This document shows, piece by piece, positions 55,041-63,735 of a stretch of 64,000 bases of DNA; the first letter of the stretch is position 1; each line of letters opens with the position of its first letter. The stretch is taken from the NCBI GenBank assembly GCA_023301465.1, contig JALZUQ010000048.1:1-64000 (forward strand), written 5' to 3'. The translations under genes and the position numbers were made by a program. Source of the stretch: Oligoflexales bacterium (GTDB taxonomy: Bacteria; Bdellovibrionota_B; Oligoflexia; Oligoflexales; JALZUQ01). The notes beneath the pieces were generated by a model. That model searched no databases and was not told the DNA's origin. It was given only the letters and a program-made list of their open reading frames with translations.

Positions 55041-56434
55041 GTATTTCTCGTAAGCTTCATGAAGAGTGTGGCGTTGCTGCAATTATCGGTCACCAAGAAG
55101 CAAGTTATTTAATTTATTTGTGCTTATATGCTCTTCAGCACAGAGGACAAGAGGGCTGTGGAATCGTGAGTATTGCAAACCATGAGTTTCACTCTAAGCG
55201 GTCTCATGGTCTTGTGAGTGAGAGTTTTCAATCTCAAGATTTTGGGGGATTGCCAGGGGATCAAGCGATTGGTCATGTGAGGTATTCTACGCAAGGTGGG
55301 AGCTCTCTTAATAATATCCAACCATTTTCATTTAACTCTTCTCTAGGGAAAATGGCCATTGCTCATAATGGTAATCTCACCAATGCAGCTTCTATGAAAA
55401 AAGATCTTGAATCCTCAGGTAGTATTTTTAGTTCTTCCGTAGACTCAGAAATATTTATGCATCTTCTTGCGAAAGCAACAGGTAATCATTTTATTGACCG
55501 GATGAAGCATGCTATGGAATCTGTCGATGGTGCATATGCTTTAGCGGTGATGACGGAAGATGCTTTATACGGAGTGCGAGATCCATTTGGATTTAGACCT
55601 CTTGTTATTGGTAAAAAAGATGAAGCTTATATTTTAGTAAGCGAGTCTTGTGCGTTAGATCTTATTGAAGCTGACTATGTTAGAGATGTTGAGCCTGGTG
55701 AGACTGTTGTATTAAGGCCAGGAAGTCCCATTGAGTCTCATTATTTAGTTCCAAAAAAGCAAGCATCATACTGTGCATTTGAACCAATTTATTTTGCGAG
55801 GCCGGATTCAAAAATCCATGATGAAGATATTTACTCTCTTAGAAGAAATATGGGTGAACAGTTAGCAGAAGAGTCTGCTGTAGAAGCAGACACTGTTTTT
55901 GCAGTCCCTGATTCAGGCGTTCCCATGGCTATTGGTTACGGAGCAAAATTAAATATACCAGTAGAGCTCGGTCTTGTAAGAAACCACTATGTTGGTCGTA
56001 CATTTATTCAACCGAATCAAGAAATAAGAGACTTTGGTGTTCGTCTAAAACTAAACCCAGTTTCATCAGTGATCAAAGGCAAGAAAATTGTGGTTGTGGA
56101 TGATTCACTTGTTAGAGGAACTACTGCCAAAAAAATTGTTAGACTATTAAGGCAGGCTGGTGCAAGTGAAATTCATTTAAGAATAGGCTCACCTCCAATT
56201 ACTCATTCATGTTTTTATGGTGTAGACACACCTTCTCGCGAAAAACTATTGGCAGCTCAAAAGAAAATCGAAGAAATTAAACAGCAGCTTGCAGTAGACT
56301 CATTAGCATTCTTATCTGTGGATGGTTTAAAAAAAGCTCTGTCTTCAAAACAAGGGTATTGCCTTGCTTGCTTTACAGGTAAATACCCTGAAAAAATACA
56401 TCATGATATACCTAAACAACCAACTGATAAGTAA
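55037..56434 (+). CDS. purF: amidophosphoribosyltransferase
   Basis: Makes phosphoribosylamine from PRPP and glutamine, the first committed purine step. The start is probably TTG 55037, which overlaps the purL stop and has GGAG upstream; the track TTG at 55022 lies inside purL. Cys11 ([11 protein letters not shown]) is the nucleophile, so a ten-residue propeptide must be removed. Cysteines in [22 protein letters not shown] and [10 protein letters not shown] match the four [4Fe-4S] ligands of the Bacillus-type enzyme. PRPP-binding [12 protein letters not shown] is intact. 465 residues. Confidence 0.96.
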   Translation: MSISRKLHEECGVAAIIGHQEASYLIYLCLYALQHRGQEGCGIVSIANHEFHSKRSHGLVSESFQSQDFGGLPGDQAIGHVRYSTQGGSSLNNIQPFSFNSSLGKMAIAHNGNLTNAASMKKDLESSGSIFSSSVDSEIFMHLLAKATGNHFIDRMKHAMESVDGAYALAVMTEDALYGVRDPFGFRPLVIGKKDEAYILVSESCALDLIEADYVRDVEPGETVVLRPGSPIESHYLVPKKQASYCAFEPIYFARPDSKIHDEDIYSLRRNMGEQLAEESAVEADTVFAVPDSGVPMAIGYGAKLNIPVELGLVRNHYVGRTFIQPNQEIRDFGVRLKLNPVSSVIKGKKIVVVDDSLVRGTTAKKIVRLLRQAGASEIHLRIGSPPITHSCFYGVDTPSREKLLAAQKKIEEIKQQLAVDSLAFLSVDGLKKALSSKQGYCLACFTGKYPEKIHHDIPKQPTDK

Positions 56435-56589
56435 TGAAGTTTTTATGATGCTCGGCATAGGTAGTGCAAAGTCTCGAGTCTTTGTGCGGGATTCACTACA
56501 TATGGATTTCCTTCATCCCACACATAACCCGCAAGAACAGAAGTAATAAAAGCTTCAACTTTTTTCTTTTTCAAGTAATTTTGAAAAGA

Positions 56590-56782
56590 CCCTTGCAGAA
56601 CCACACTTGCATCCACCACAAAATCGCATTCAATTTTTACTATAGATCCACTTGTTCAAAGTGATCCTAAAAGGTTTGCTTAGAGTTTCATTGAGCATTT
56701 TGCAAACCCTTCACATCAAGTCAATGAGCTTGTGAGGGCAATTCAAGAGCTAGATTTTGATAAATTAGCATTAATGCGTTAA
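56590..56782 (+). pseudogene. possible decayed gene fragment
   Basis: In one frame this stretch reads KSHSIFTIDPLVQSDPKRFA, a TAG stop, then SFIEHFANPSHQVNELVRAI followed by QELDFDKLALMR and TAA. The amino acid make-up looks protein-like on both sides of the stop, but no start or intact gene exists. It could be a remnant of a lost gene or chance. The rest of the 379-base gap after purF (56435-56813) shows nothing else. Confidence 0.25.
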
Positions 56783-56813
56783 ACAGTAACTAAATCTAAG
56801 AAGTGGGTGTGTT

Positions 56814-57521
56814 TTGCTCAAGTTTTGTCTTCCGATTCTCTTTATTTTTCAGTCTTTAGTAGCTTATTCTAGTTCTTCTGACCCTTCTGTATGCCACCGT
56901 AGATTTAAATCAGTTCTGTTAGAAGAGAATCAAGTTTTAATACTAAAGAGTGAAGTGGAGTTACGAAGTTACCCTCGTTTAAAGCGGTTTGTTGACTTAA
57001 TGCTTGTGGGTCCTGCTAGTATCGTAGCTATCCCTGTCGCTAGTGTGATGGCTTTGCTTGTAAAGCTTGATAGCCCAAAAGAACCGGTGTTTTTTAAGCA
57101 AAGCCGTATTGGCTACCGAGGTAAAAAATTCAAGATTCTTAAAATGAGAACGATGACAGACTCTCATGGTGAAAAACGCATAACAAGAATTGGAAGGTTT
57201 TTGAGAAAGTACCACCTCGATGAAATTCCGCAAATATTTAATATATTAAAAGGTGATATGACTTTTATTGGTCCAAGGCCTTTAACTGAAGAGGTGAATC
57301 AAGAAGATCTTCAAAAATTTGATGGCCTTGAAGTAAGGTTTTTTGTGAGGCCGGGGTTAACGGGGCTTGCTCAGGTAAAGTGTCATTATCAAAATACAGA
57401 TGAAGAAGCCGAATCTAGAGTAAGACTAGACGTGGAATATGTTCGAAATCAATCGGCATTTTTAGACTTAAAAATTATGTGCGAAACACTATGGGTGTTG
57501 CCGCAAGGGCGTGCTCTTTAG
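56814..57521 (+). CDS. bacterial sugar transferase (undecaprenyl-phosphate glycosyl-1-phosphate transferase family)
   Basis: 235 residues. The core family motifs are present: LKRFVDLMLVGPASIVAIPV (helix), PVFFKQSRIGYRGKKFKILKMRTM, LRKYHLDEIPQIFNILKGDMTFIGPRPL and VRPGLTGLAQV. These enzymes load the first sugar on undecaprenyl phosphate for surface polysaccharides. It has the short WbaP-C-terminal form and an N-terminal hydrophobic segment. The start is TTG 56814 with a weak site. No other glycan genes are adjacent. Confidence 0.85.
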   Translation: MLKFCLPILFIFQSLVAYSSSSDPSVCHRRFKSVLLEENQVLILKSEVELRSYPRLKRFVDLMLVGPASIVAIPVASVMALLVKLDSPKEPVFFKQSRIGYRGKKFKILKMRTMTDSHGEKRITRIGRFLRKYHLDEIPQIFNILKGDMTFIGPRPLTEEVNQEDLQKFDGLEVRFFVRPGLTGLAQVKCHYQNTDEEAESRVRLDVEYVRNQSAFLDLKIMCETLWVLPQGRAL

Positions 57522-57535
57522 GTTTAGTGGAAAAT

Positions 57536-57755
57536 AAAAAAAAGGAAAGAAGGGGAGTTAAAGGTGCCGGTACCCGAGATCCAATCAAAGAAAGGAGGTG
57601 AGCACCGGCTTGAATCTTCACCCGAAGATGAGGGCTATGAGGCCATCACCTCCGTGCTACTGGTTCCTAGTTCTGTCACCATGCACCACCTCCTTTCCTA
57701 AGCATATAGCTTATGGGCTCTTGGGTTAGGGTCATCCTTTAACCTATTGGAGCCT
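57536..57755 (-). ncRNA. candidate structured RNA of about 220 nt, rod-like, possibly 6S-like
   Basis: A non-coding stretch between convergent genes with nested long-range pairing. In plus-strand coordinates: GTTAAAGG 57557-57564 pairs with CCTTTAAC 57736-57743; ACCCGAG 57572-57578 with CTTGGGT 57720-57726; AAAGGAGGTG 57591-57600 with CACCTCCTTT 57687-57696; AGCACCGG 57601-57608 with CCGTGCT 57652-57658. Small hairpins include ATCTTC/GAAGAT and AAGC/GCTT. On the minus strand a promoter-like TTGTCT-17-TATAAT precedes it and a T8 run ends it. A rod with an internal bubble is the 6S RNA shape, but no sequence motif proves this. Confidence 0.55.
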
Positions 57756-57761
57756 ATAATT

Positions 57762-57790
57762 ATTATATAGGAAGTCGAAGTCTCAGACAA
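57762..57790 (-). promoter_or_regulatory. sigma70-type promoter for the candidate RNA
   Basis: On the minus strand, TTGTCT (57790-57785) and a perfect TATAAT (57767-57762) are separated by 17 bases. The predicted start is near 57755, right before the paired region. Confidence 0.5.
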
Positions 57791-57812
57791 ATTAAAATGT
57801 CATAAGTCTTTA

Positions 57813-58217
57813 TTATGATTCAGCTTCTTCGTCGGTCGTTTTGGCTTCTTCTTCGGCTTTTTCACGTCCAGCTTTCAAGATTTCAATCACCATGGTTTCT
57901 ATTTCCATGTCTGATTTTCCTTGGTGTTCCGCCATAAGGTGAAGCATCTGTTCTGTAAGCTCGCTTCTTTTACGAGGATCACGATAAAGCCCGTAAGTCT
58001 TTACGCGTTTTGTCATCGCACTAATGGGGATACTGCGTTTTTGTGCGTAGTTTTCTGTAAGAAACTTGGATGCCTGAACACGGTGAAGAAAGTAAGCGAT
58101 AAAGTCATCATCCTTACTCCATTCTTGACTACTACGACGGGTACGCTTCTTTTTTGTCGGAGTTTTCGTCGTTTTCGTGGTTTTAGCTTCTTTCTTTAAA
58201 TCGTCAGCAATCGACAT
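57813..58217 (-). CDS. basic/acidic small protein, possible nucleic-acid-binding protein
   Basis: 134 residues: a Lys/Thr/Arg-rich N terminus (TTKTPTKKKRTRRSSQ), a central helical part (FIAYFLHRVQASKFLTENYAQ...ISAMTKRVKTYGL) that may hold a helix-turn-helix, and a Glu-rich tail. No signal peptide. No family recognised. It lies just upstream of the candidate RNA on the same strand and is divergent from rpsU. Confidence 0.6.
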   Translation of the reverse strand: MSIADDLKKEAKTTKTTKTPTKKKRTRRSSQEWSKDDDFIAYFLHRVQASKFLTENYAQKRSIPISAMTKRVKTYGLYRDPRKRSELTEQMLHLMAEHQGKSDMEIETMVIEILKAGREKAEEEAKTTDEEAES

Positions 58218-58405
58218 CTATTAAGTCCTTTAAAATTAGATACAAAGCACCGCAAGTTTAGCTGCAAATATATGAAATGACAACTAATTAAACATTTTAT
58301 TCGCCTTTTTTCAGATATTTACCTGTTTTCACTTGTATTATTTAGCGTTAAACTTTATCACCAGACATTGGAATGTTTAATATTTGCAAAGAGAGAGAAG
58401 AATAT

Positions 58406-58606
58406 ATGCCGGGAGTTAAAGTCAGAGACAACGAATCCGTAGAACGCGTGATCAAAATTTTCAAAAAACAAGTTGAAAAAGCAGGGATCATTGCAGACGT
58501 TAGAAAACGTGAATTCTACGAAAAGCCTAGTATTCGCCTAAAAAAGAAAGCTCTGGCAGCTCGTAAACGTAAAATGAAACAAATCCGTAAGTTCGGCCAC
58601 TCTTAA
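58406..58606 (+). CDS. rpsU: 30S ribosomal protein S21
   Basis: 66 residues, very basic: [21 protein letters not shown] and the C-terminal [15 protein letters not shown] 58406 has AGAGAGAAG upstream; the track start adds eleven residues not seen in S21. It is a single gene ending at a hairpin terminator, upstream of the S10 operon. Confidence 0.96.
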   Translation: MPGVKVRDNESVERVIKIFKKQVEKAGIIADVRKREFYEKPSIRLKKKALAARKRKMKQIRKFGHS

Positions 58607-58669
58607 TTTTTATTTTAGTTTCAAAGCTCTTTCGTTTGAATGAAGCTTACAAACTGGTTCTATTTTAAC

Positions 58670-58709
58670 AAGCCACCTCATCTATGTTTTTTGCATGATG
58701 AGGTGGCTT
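58670..58709 (+). terminator. terminator of rpsU
   Basis: Perfect stem AGCCACCTCATC / GATGAGGTGGCT (12 bp) around a loop, followed by TTTGTTCGTTT. The weak T tract lowers certainty slightly. Confidence 0.75.
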
Positions 58710-58809
58710 TGTTCGTTTATGTAACAGCTAAGGTTTCGGTCTTGAGCTGTGGTTTTTTAAGGCATCTAGTTCCTTGGTTCTTTTATTCAAATAAACTCTC
58801 TGTAAATGA

Positions 58810-58838
58810 TTGACATTTTTCTTGGAACTCAGTACACC
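58810..58838 (+). promoter_or_regulatory. possible S10 operon promoter
   Basis: TTGACA at 58810-58815 is a perfect -35 box; 17 bases on, TACACC is a poor -10. If correct, the operon has a leader of about 125 bases before rpsJ, room for the L4 autoregulation known in other bacteria, but I cannot recognise its structure. The 362-base gap 58607-58968 holds this, the rpsU terminator and no other feature. Confidence 0.4.
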
Positions 58839-58968
58839 TTCAGTTCTTAGATGTCCTAAAGGTACGCCTTTCGATATGAAAAGCCTCTACCGCTTCCTTC
58901 CAAGGATAGTATCACGATAGTCTCGTGCCTCTAGTTGACGTTGAATTAGCAGAAGAGAGGTGAGACTT

Positions 58969-59286
58969 ATGGATCGTGAGAAGATTCGCATTAAATTAAG
59001 AGGTTATGATCACAAGTTGCTGGATCAATCAGCCGCTGAGATCGTTGAGAGAGCAAAACGTACGGGTGCTAGAGTTTCTGGTCCAATCCCATTACCAACC
59101 GCGATTAGTCGTTATACAGTGCTTCGTTCGCCTCACGTAAACAAGAAGTCTCGTGAACAGTTCGAAACTCGCACACACAAAAGAATGTTAGATATTTTAG
59201 AGCCAAAGCAACAAACCATTGATGCTTTGATGAAGCTTGATCTTTCTTCTGGTGTAGACGTACAGATCAAACTTTATAACAAATAA
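58969..59286 (+). CDS. rpsJ: 30S ribosomal protein S10
   Basis: 105 residues beginning [20 protein letters not shown], with [12 protein letters not shown] and the conserved HKRMLDI. ATG 58969 is preceded by GAGAGGTGAG. It is the first gene of the S10 operon; no tuf or fusA precedes it in this window. Confidence 0.98.
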   Translation: MDREKIRIKLRGYDHKLLDQSAAEIVERAKRTGARVSGPIPLPTAISRYTVLRSPHVNKKSREQFETRTHKRMLDILEPKQQTIDALMKLDLSSGVDVQIKLYNK

Positions 59287-59328
59287 ATAAGTGACACATA
59301 AAAGTGATAACACAGAGGTATAGTTAGT

Positions 59329-59997
59329 ATGAACAATGTTGGATTAATTGCAAGAAAGGTAGGGATGAGCCGAATGGTCGATGACCAAGGTCAGCTGACT
59401 CCTGTTACCCTGCTGCAAGCGACTGAGCAGACGATCACTAAAAAATTGACGACTGACCGTGATGGCTACCAAGCTATTCAAATTGGTTTTTTCGAAAAAT
59501 CCGAAAAAAACCTATGCAAAGCAGACATCACAAGACTTCGCAAAAACGAGATCGCAAAAAACTTTACAAAATTCACTGAGGTTAGAGTTGAAGATTCTTC
59601 ATCTGAAGGATTAGAGCTTGGTTCTGATCGTACAGTTGAGATTTTCAATGAAGTTCAAAGTATCGACGTAACTGGAGTTGTTAAAGGTAGAGGTTTTCAG
59701 GGTACTGTAAAACGCTACAACACAAAGACGGGTCGTAGAACTCATGGTTCTCACTTCCATAGACGTCCGGGTTCACTCGGTAACTGTACGACTCCGGGTC
59801 GCGTAATGAAAAACAAAAAACAACCGGGTCAAATGGGTACCAATAAAGTTACTGTTTTAAACCTTAGGGTTTTAGACGTTGATTTAGAAACAAACACTAT
59901 CGCAATCAAAGGCTCAGTGCCAGGAACGCGTAATGGGTTTTTATATTTAAGACCGAGCATCAAAGCAAAGCCTTCAAAAGCAGGAGGTAAAAAATAA
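59329..59997 (+). CDS. rplC: 50S ribosomal protein L3
   Basis: 222 residues: GLIARKVGMSRMVDDQGQLTPVT at the start, the loop HGSHFHRRPGSLGNCTTPGRV reaching toward the peptidyl transferase centre, and KQPGQMG. Second gene of the S10 operon; the rplD ATG overlaps its stop (TAATG). Confidence 0.98.
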   Translation: MNNVGLIARKVGMSRMVDDQGQLTPVTLLQATEQTITKKLTTDRDGYQAIQIGFFEKSEKNLCKADITRLRKNEIAKNFTKFTEVRVEDSSSEGLELGSDRTVEIFNEVQSIDVTGVVKGRGFQGTVKRYNTKTGRRTHGSHFHRRPGSLGNCTTPGRVMKNKKQPGQMGTNKVTVLNLRVLDVDLETNTIAIKGSVPGTRNGFLYLRPSIKAKPSKAGGKK

Positions 59998-60626
59998 TGG
60001 AAGTTAAAGTTCACGATATTGGTGGTAAAGCAGTTGGAAAAGCAAATCTTTCTGATGATATCTTCAATCAAAAACTAAACGACCATGTTCTTCATTTAGT
60101 AGTGAAGGCATACCAAGCAAATCGTCGTCAAGGTACTCATGCAACAAAGACTCGTTCTTTAATTCGTGGTGGTGGCAAGAAGCCTTTTAAACAAAAAGGT
60201 ACAGGTAATGCTCGTCAAGGTAGTACGCGTTCGCCAAACCATGTTGGTGGTGCAATCGCTCATGGGCCGCAGCCAAGAGACTACACTCAGCAAATCAACA
60301 AGAAGACAAAAAAACTGGCAACCAAAGTTGCTTTGTCAAACCGTGCACAAAACAACGCTTTATACGTGATTGATGATTTTAAAATGACTGCTTACAAAAC
60401 AAAATCAGTCAACTCAATTTTAAGCAACTTAAAGATTGAGAAAGCTGTGTTTGTGGGTCATTCAAATGATGATTATATGTTGAAGTCTACTGGTAACATT
60501 CATGGTGCAGAATACTACGATGCAAAATTATTTAACGCAGAGAATGTTCTTCGTTATCCTAATCTTGTTATCTCAAAGTCTGCTATTGATGCAATTACTG
60601 CTAGATTTGAAGGAGCAGAGGCATGA
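59997..60626 (+). CDS. rplD: 50S ribosomal protein L4
   Basis: 209 residues with the basic tentacle loop (GGGKKPFKQKGTGNARQGSTRSP). L4 is the autoregulator of this operon in E. coli; whether that holds here is unknown. It overlaps rplC and rplW. Confidence 0.98.
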   Translation: MEVKVHDIGGKAVGKANLSDDIFNQKLNDHVLHLVVKAYQANRRQGTHATKTRSLIRGGGKKPFKQKGTGNARQGSTRSPNHVGGAIAHGPQPRDYTQQINKKTKKLATKVALSNRAQNNALYVIDDFKMTAYKTKSVNSILSNLKIEKAVFVGHSNDDYMLKSTGNIHGAEYYDAKLFNAENVLRYPNLVISKSAIDAITARFEGAEA

Positions 60627-60913
60627 AATATTTTCAATTAATTGATAGGCCTTTGGTCACAGAAAAAACAAACTTACTCAGAGAAGCAGCTGTAAAAACC
60701 TACGTTTTTAAGGTTGAGAAAACTGCTTCAAAAGATGAGATTAAAGCTGCGTTTGAAAAAATCTACGATGTTAACGTTGCGACGATTCGCACGGCAATCG
60801 TTAGAGGAAAAATGAAGCGTCGTGGGATGCATATGTATAAGCGTCCAACATATAAGAAGGCATTCATCTCTTTGAAGAATGGCCAAAAATTTCCAATGTT
60901 TGATGAGAATTAA
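60623..60913 (+). CDS. rplW: 50S ribosomal protein L23
   Basis: 96 residues: [14 protein letters not shown] and the [22 protein letters not shown] core. L23 sits at the exit tunnel and binds trigger factor and SRP. Its ATG overlaps the rplD stop by four bases. Confidence 0.97.
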   Translation: MKYFQLIDRPLVTEKTNLLREAAVKTYVFKVEKTASKDEIKAAFEKIYDVNVATIRTAIVRGKMKRRGMHMYKRPTYKKAFISLKNGQKFPMFDEN

Positions 60914-60924
60914 GAGGGATACTC

Positions 60925-61764
60925 ATGGGTATTAGAATATACAAAGCAATGACACCGGGTACACGTGGTATGTCCGTTATCAATTACAGAGATGCAATTG
61001 ATAAAGTAAAGCCGCTTGCAAAACTAACGGCTCCTATTCGTAAAACAGCTGGTCGTAATAACACTGGTCGTATTACAGTTCGTCACCGTGGTGGTGGTGT
61101 TCGTAGACGTTACAGAATTATTGACTTTAAACGTGTTAAAAGAGAGATCCCTGCAAAGGTTGAGTACATCGAGTACGATCCAAACAGGACTTCTTTTATC
61201 GCAAGATTGCTTTATAAAGATGGCGAAAGATCATACATCATTGCTCCTGAAGGAGTTAAAAAAGGTGACGTGATTATTGCTGGTGCTAAGGTTGATGTAA
61301 AGCCAGGTAATGCAATGCCATTATCTGCAATGCCACTTGGTTCTATTATTCATAATATTGAAATGAAACCCGGTAAAGGTGCTCAACTTGCACGATCTGC
61401 TGGGTCTTCTGTTCAGTTAGTTGGTCGTGTCGCTGGGTATGCTCAGTTAAAGATGCCATCTGGCGAAATGAGAAGAGTCCCAGAAGCTTGCATCGCAACA
61501 ATCGGTTCTGTGAGTAACGGTAATCACTTTAATGTGAAGTTAGGTAAAGCTGGTAGAAAACGTTGGATGGGTATTCGCCCAACTGTTCGTGGTGTTGCCA
61601 TGAACCCAGTAGATCACCCGCATGGTGGTGGTGAAGGACGTACCTCTGGTGGTCGTCACCCTGTGACTCCTTGGGCTGTTAGCACCAAAGGTCATAAGAC
61701 AAGAAAGAACAAGCGTACTAACAAAGATATTATTCGTCGTCGTTCTAAGAAGCGTAGAAAGTAG
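60925..61764 (+). CDS. rplB: 50S ribosomal protein L2
   Basis: 279 residues: [29 protein letters not shown], and the C-terminal [21 protein letters not shown] with the conserved His of the peptidyl transferase region. Confidence 0.98.
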   Translation: MGIRIYKAMTPGTRGMSVINYRDAIDKVKPLAKLTAPIRKTAGRNNTGRITVRHRGGGVRRRYRIIDFKRVKREIPAKVEYIEYDPNRTSFIARLLYKDGERSYIIAPEGVKKGDVIIAGAKVDVKPGNAMPLSAMPLGSIIHNIEMKPGKGAQLARSAGSSVQLVGRVAGYAQLKMPSGEMRRVPEACIATIGSVSNGNHFNVKLGKAGRKRWMGIRPTVRGVAMNPVDHPHGGGEGRTSGGRHPVTPWAVSTKGHKTRKNKRTNKDIIRRRSKKRRK

Positions 61765-61774
61765 GAGTGCATAA

Positions 61775-62038
61775 ATGGCAAGATCGCTAAAAAAAGGTCC
61801 TTTTATAGATGAGTATCTTCTCGCAAAAGCAGAGAAGGCTCGTAAAGATAATAAGCCTATTAAGACTTGGTCACGTAGATCAACGATTATACCGGATTTT
61901 GTTGGTTTGACCTTCGCGGTTCACAACGGCAAAAAACATATATTGGTTCATGTTACAGAGAATATGGTTGGCCATAAGTTAGGTGAGTTTTCTCCAACGA
62001 GAACTTACAGTGGTCACGGTAAAGACAAGAAGAAGTAA
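61775..62038 (+). CDS. rpsS: 30S ribosomal protein S19
   Basis: 87 residues: [29 protein letters not shown] and [15 protein letters not shown] are hallmark segments. Confidence 0.98.
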   Translation: MARSLKKGPFIDEYLLAKAEKARKDNKPIKTWSRRSTIIPDFVGLTFAVHNGKKHILVHVTENMVGHKLGEFSPTRTYSGHGKDKKK

Positions 62039-62047
62039 GGATAAGAA

Positions 62048-62386
62048 ATGCAAGAATTCGTAGCTTCATTAAATGATTTCAAGGTTTCCGCAAGGAAAGC
62101 TCGCTTAGTTGTAGACCTCGTCAGAGGGAAACGTGTTCAAGCTGCTTTGGATATTTTGTCTGTTTCAAAAAAGAAAACAGCACCAAAGCTTAGTGTTTTG
62201 ATCAAGTCTGCAATTGCAAATGCTCAGCAAAAAGCGACTGTTGATATTGACCGTTTGGTTATTTCAACTGCATTTGTAAACGAAGGAGCCACGCTGAACA
62301 GATGGTTACCAAGAGCTCAAGGCCGTGCAACTCCGATCAGAAAAAGATCTGCACATATCACCATTAAACTTAAAGAATTAAACTAA
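62048..62386 (+). CDS. rplV: 50S ribosomal protein L22
   Basis: 112 residues: FKVSARKARLVVDLVRGK at the N terminus and the tunnel hairpin with WLPRAQGRATPIRKRSAH at the C terminus. Confidence 0.98.
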   Translation: MQEFVASLNDFKVSARKARLVVDLVRGKRVQAALDILSVSKKKTAPKLSVLIKSAIANAQQKATVDIDRLVISTAFVNEGATLNRWLPRAQGRATPIRKRSAHITIKLKELN

Positions 62387-62395
62387 GGGGTTTTC

Positions 62396-63037
62396 GTGGG
62401 ACAAAAGGTACATCCAATTGGTTTTAGATTAGGCGTTAACAAGACGTGGTCGTCTCGTTGGTTCTCTAAGCTTGATTATGCCAAGTTATTAAAAGAAGAC
62501 ATCCGTATTCGCGAATATATTTTCAAAAAGTTTGAAACAGCTGGTGTTGCAAATGTAGATATTGAGCGTGCTGCAAAAAACATGAAGATTAATATCTTCA
62601 GTAGTCGCCCGGGTATTATTATCGGTAAAAAAGGTGCTGGTGCAGAGGCTCTTAAAGATGAGCTTATGAAAAGATGCAAAATCAGCTCTGGTGAGCCAAC
62701 ACTAAATGTTTACGATATCAAAAAGCCTGATCTTAACGCAAAGCTTGTGGCAATGAACATTAAAACGCAACTTGAGCGTCGTACTTCATTTCGTCGTGCA
62801 ATGAAAAAAGCAATGCAACAATCTGTAAAGAATGGTGCAAAAGGAATTAAGGTCGCTTGTAGTGGGCGATTAGGTGGAGCTGAGATGTCTCGTATTGAGC
62901 GTTATAAAGAGGGAAGAATCCCACTTCATACTTTGCGTGCTGATATTGACTATGCAACAGCAGAAGCAAAAACGACTTACGGAATTATTGGTATCAAGGT
63001 GTGGATCTTTAAAGGTGACGTTCTAGCGGACTCTTAA
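62396..63037 (+). CDS. rpsC: 30S ribosomal protein S3
   Basis: 213 residues: [21 protein letters not shown], the KH domain with [16 protein letters not shown], and [30 protein letters not shown]. It begins with GTG 62396. Confidence 0.98.
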   Translation: MGQKVHPIGFRLGVNKTWSSRWFSKLDYAKLLKEDIRIREYIFKKFETAGVANVDIERAAKNMKINIFSSRPGIIIGKKGAGAEALKDELMKRCKISSGEPTLNVYDIKKPDLNAKLVAMNIKTQLERRTSFRRAMKKAMQQSVKNGAKGIKVACSGRLGGAEMSRIERYKEGRIPLHTLRADIDYATAEAKTTYGIIGIKVWIFKGDVLADS

Positions 63038-63075
63038 GCTCTTATTGTAGTAAGACAGAAAGAAAGGGTGGGATT

Positions 63076-63501
63076 ATGTTAACTCCCAAGAGATTAAAAT
63101 TTAGGAAAGTTCAAAAAGGCAGAATTCGTGGTAATTCAAAAGCTGGTAATGAACTACGTTTTGGTGATTACGGTCTAGTAGCGATGGAGAAGGGTTATAT
63201 TACTTCTCGTCAGATCGAGGCTGCTCGTATTGCCATGACAAGACATATTAAGCGTGGCGGTCAGGTTTGGATTAAAATTTTCCCTCATAAGCCAATTACC
63301 AAAAAACCTTTGGAAGTTCGTATGGGTAAAGGAAAAGGTTCTGTTGATCATTACGCAGCTGTGATAAAGCCAGGGCGTATCTTATATGAAATGCATGGCG
63401 TTTCTGTAGAGGTGGCAAAAGAAGCTCTTAAGCTAGCAGCTGCAAAGTTGCCAATTAAGACCAAAGTATTAGTCAAACAAGAAGACCCTTGGAGTTTATA
63501 A
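63076..63501 (+). CDS. rplP: 50S ribosomal protein L16
   Basis: 141 residues: [38 protein letters not shown] and [20 protein letters not shown]. It helps form the A-site region. Confidence 0.98.
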   Translation: MLTPKRLKFRKVQKGRIRGNSKAGNELRFGDYGLVAMEKGYITSRQIEAARIAMTRHIKRGGQVWIKIFPHKPITKKPLEVRMGKGKGSVDHYAAVIKPGRILYEMHGVSVEVAKEALKLAAAKLPIKTKVLVKQEDPWSL

Positions 63502-63502
63502 G

Positions 63503-63727
63503 ATGGATTTAGCAAAAGTACACATTGATGAGATCAGAGGCTTTGAAGGCCAGCGTATCAGGCAAGTTGAAGAGGATATTCGTAAAGAAATCCTTGATAT
63601 CCGTATGGATATCAACACGGTTGATGTGAAGAAATCTCAAAAAGTAAAATATTTGAAGCGAAGCTTAGCACGAGTGAAGACTGTGCAAAGTGAGCAACGT
63701 CGCAAAAAACAAAAATCGGCTAATTGA
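63503..63727 (+). CDS. rpmC: 50S ribosomal protein L29
   Basis: 74 residues, helical, with the family core VKKSQKVKYLKRSLARVKTV. The N terminus is more divergent than usual. It lies one base after rplP and before rpsQ in the expected order. Confidence 0.9.
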   Translation: MDLAKVHIDEIRGFEGQRIRQVEEDIRKEILDIRMDINTVDVKKSQKVKYLKRSLARVKTVQSEQRRKKQKSAN

Positions 63728-63735
63728 GGTTAAAA

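Noticed and set aside
56364-56664. ORFs of 60 and 66 residues after purF.
   Set aside because: They start within or just after purF in other frames and have no ribosome site; only the interrupted frame at 56590-56782 looks protein-like.
57921-58199. Plus-strand ORF of 92 residues.
   Set aside because: It is the antisense shadow of the basic protein gene at 57813-58217.
58840-58968. Known S10 leader structure for L4 control.
   Set aside because: The leader has some pairing potential but I cannot match the known hairpins, so I do not annotate it.
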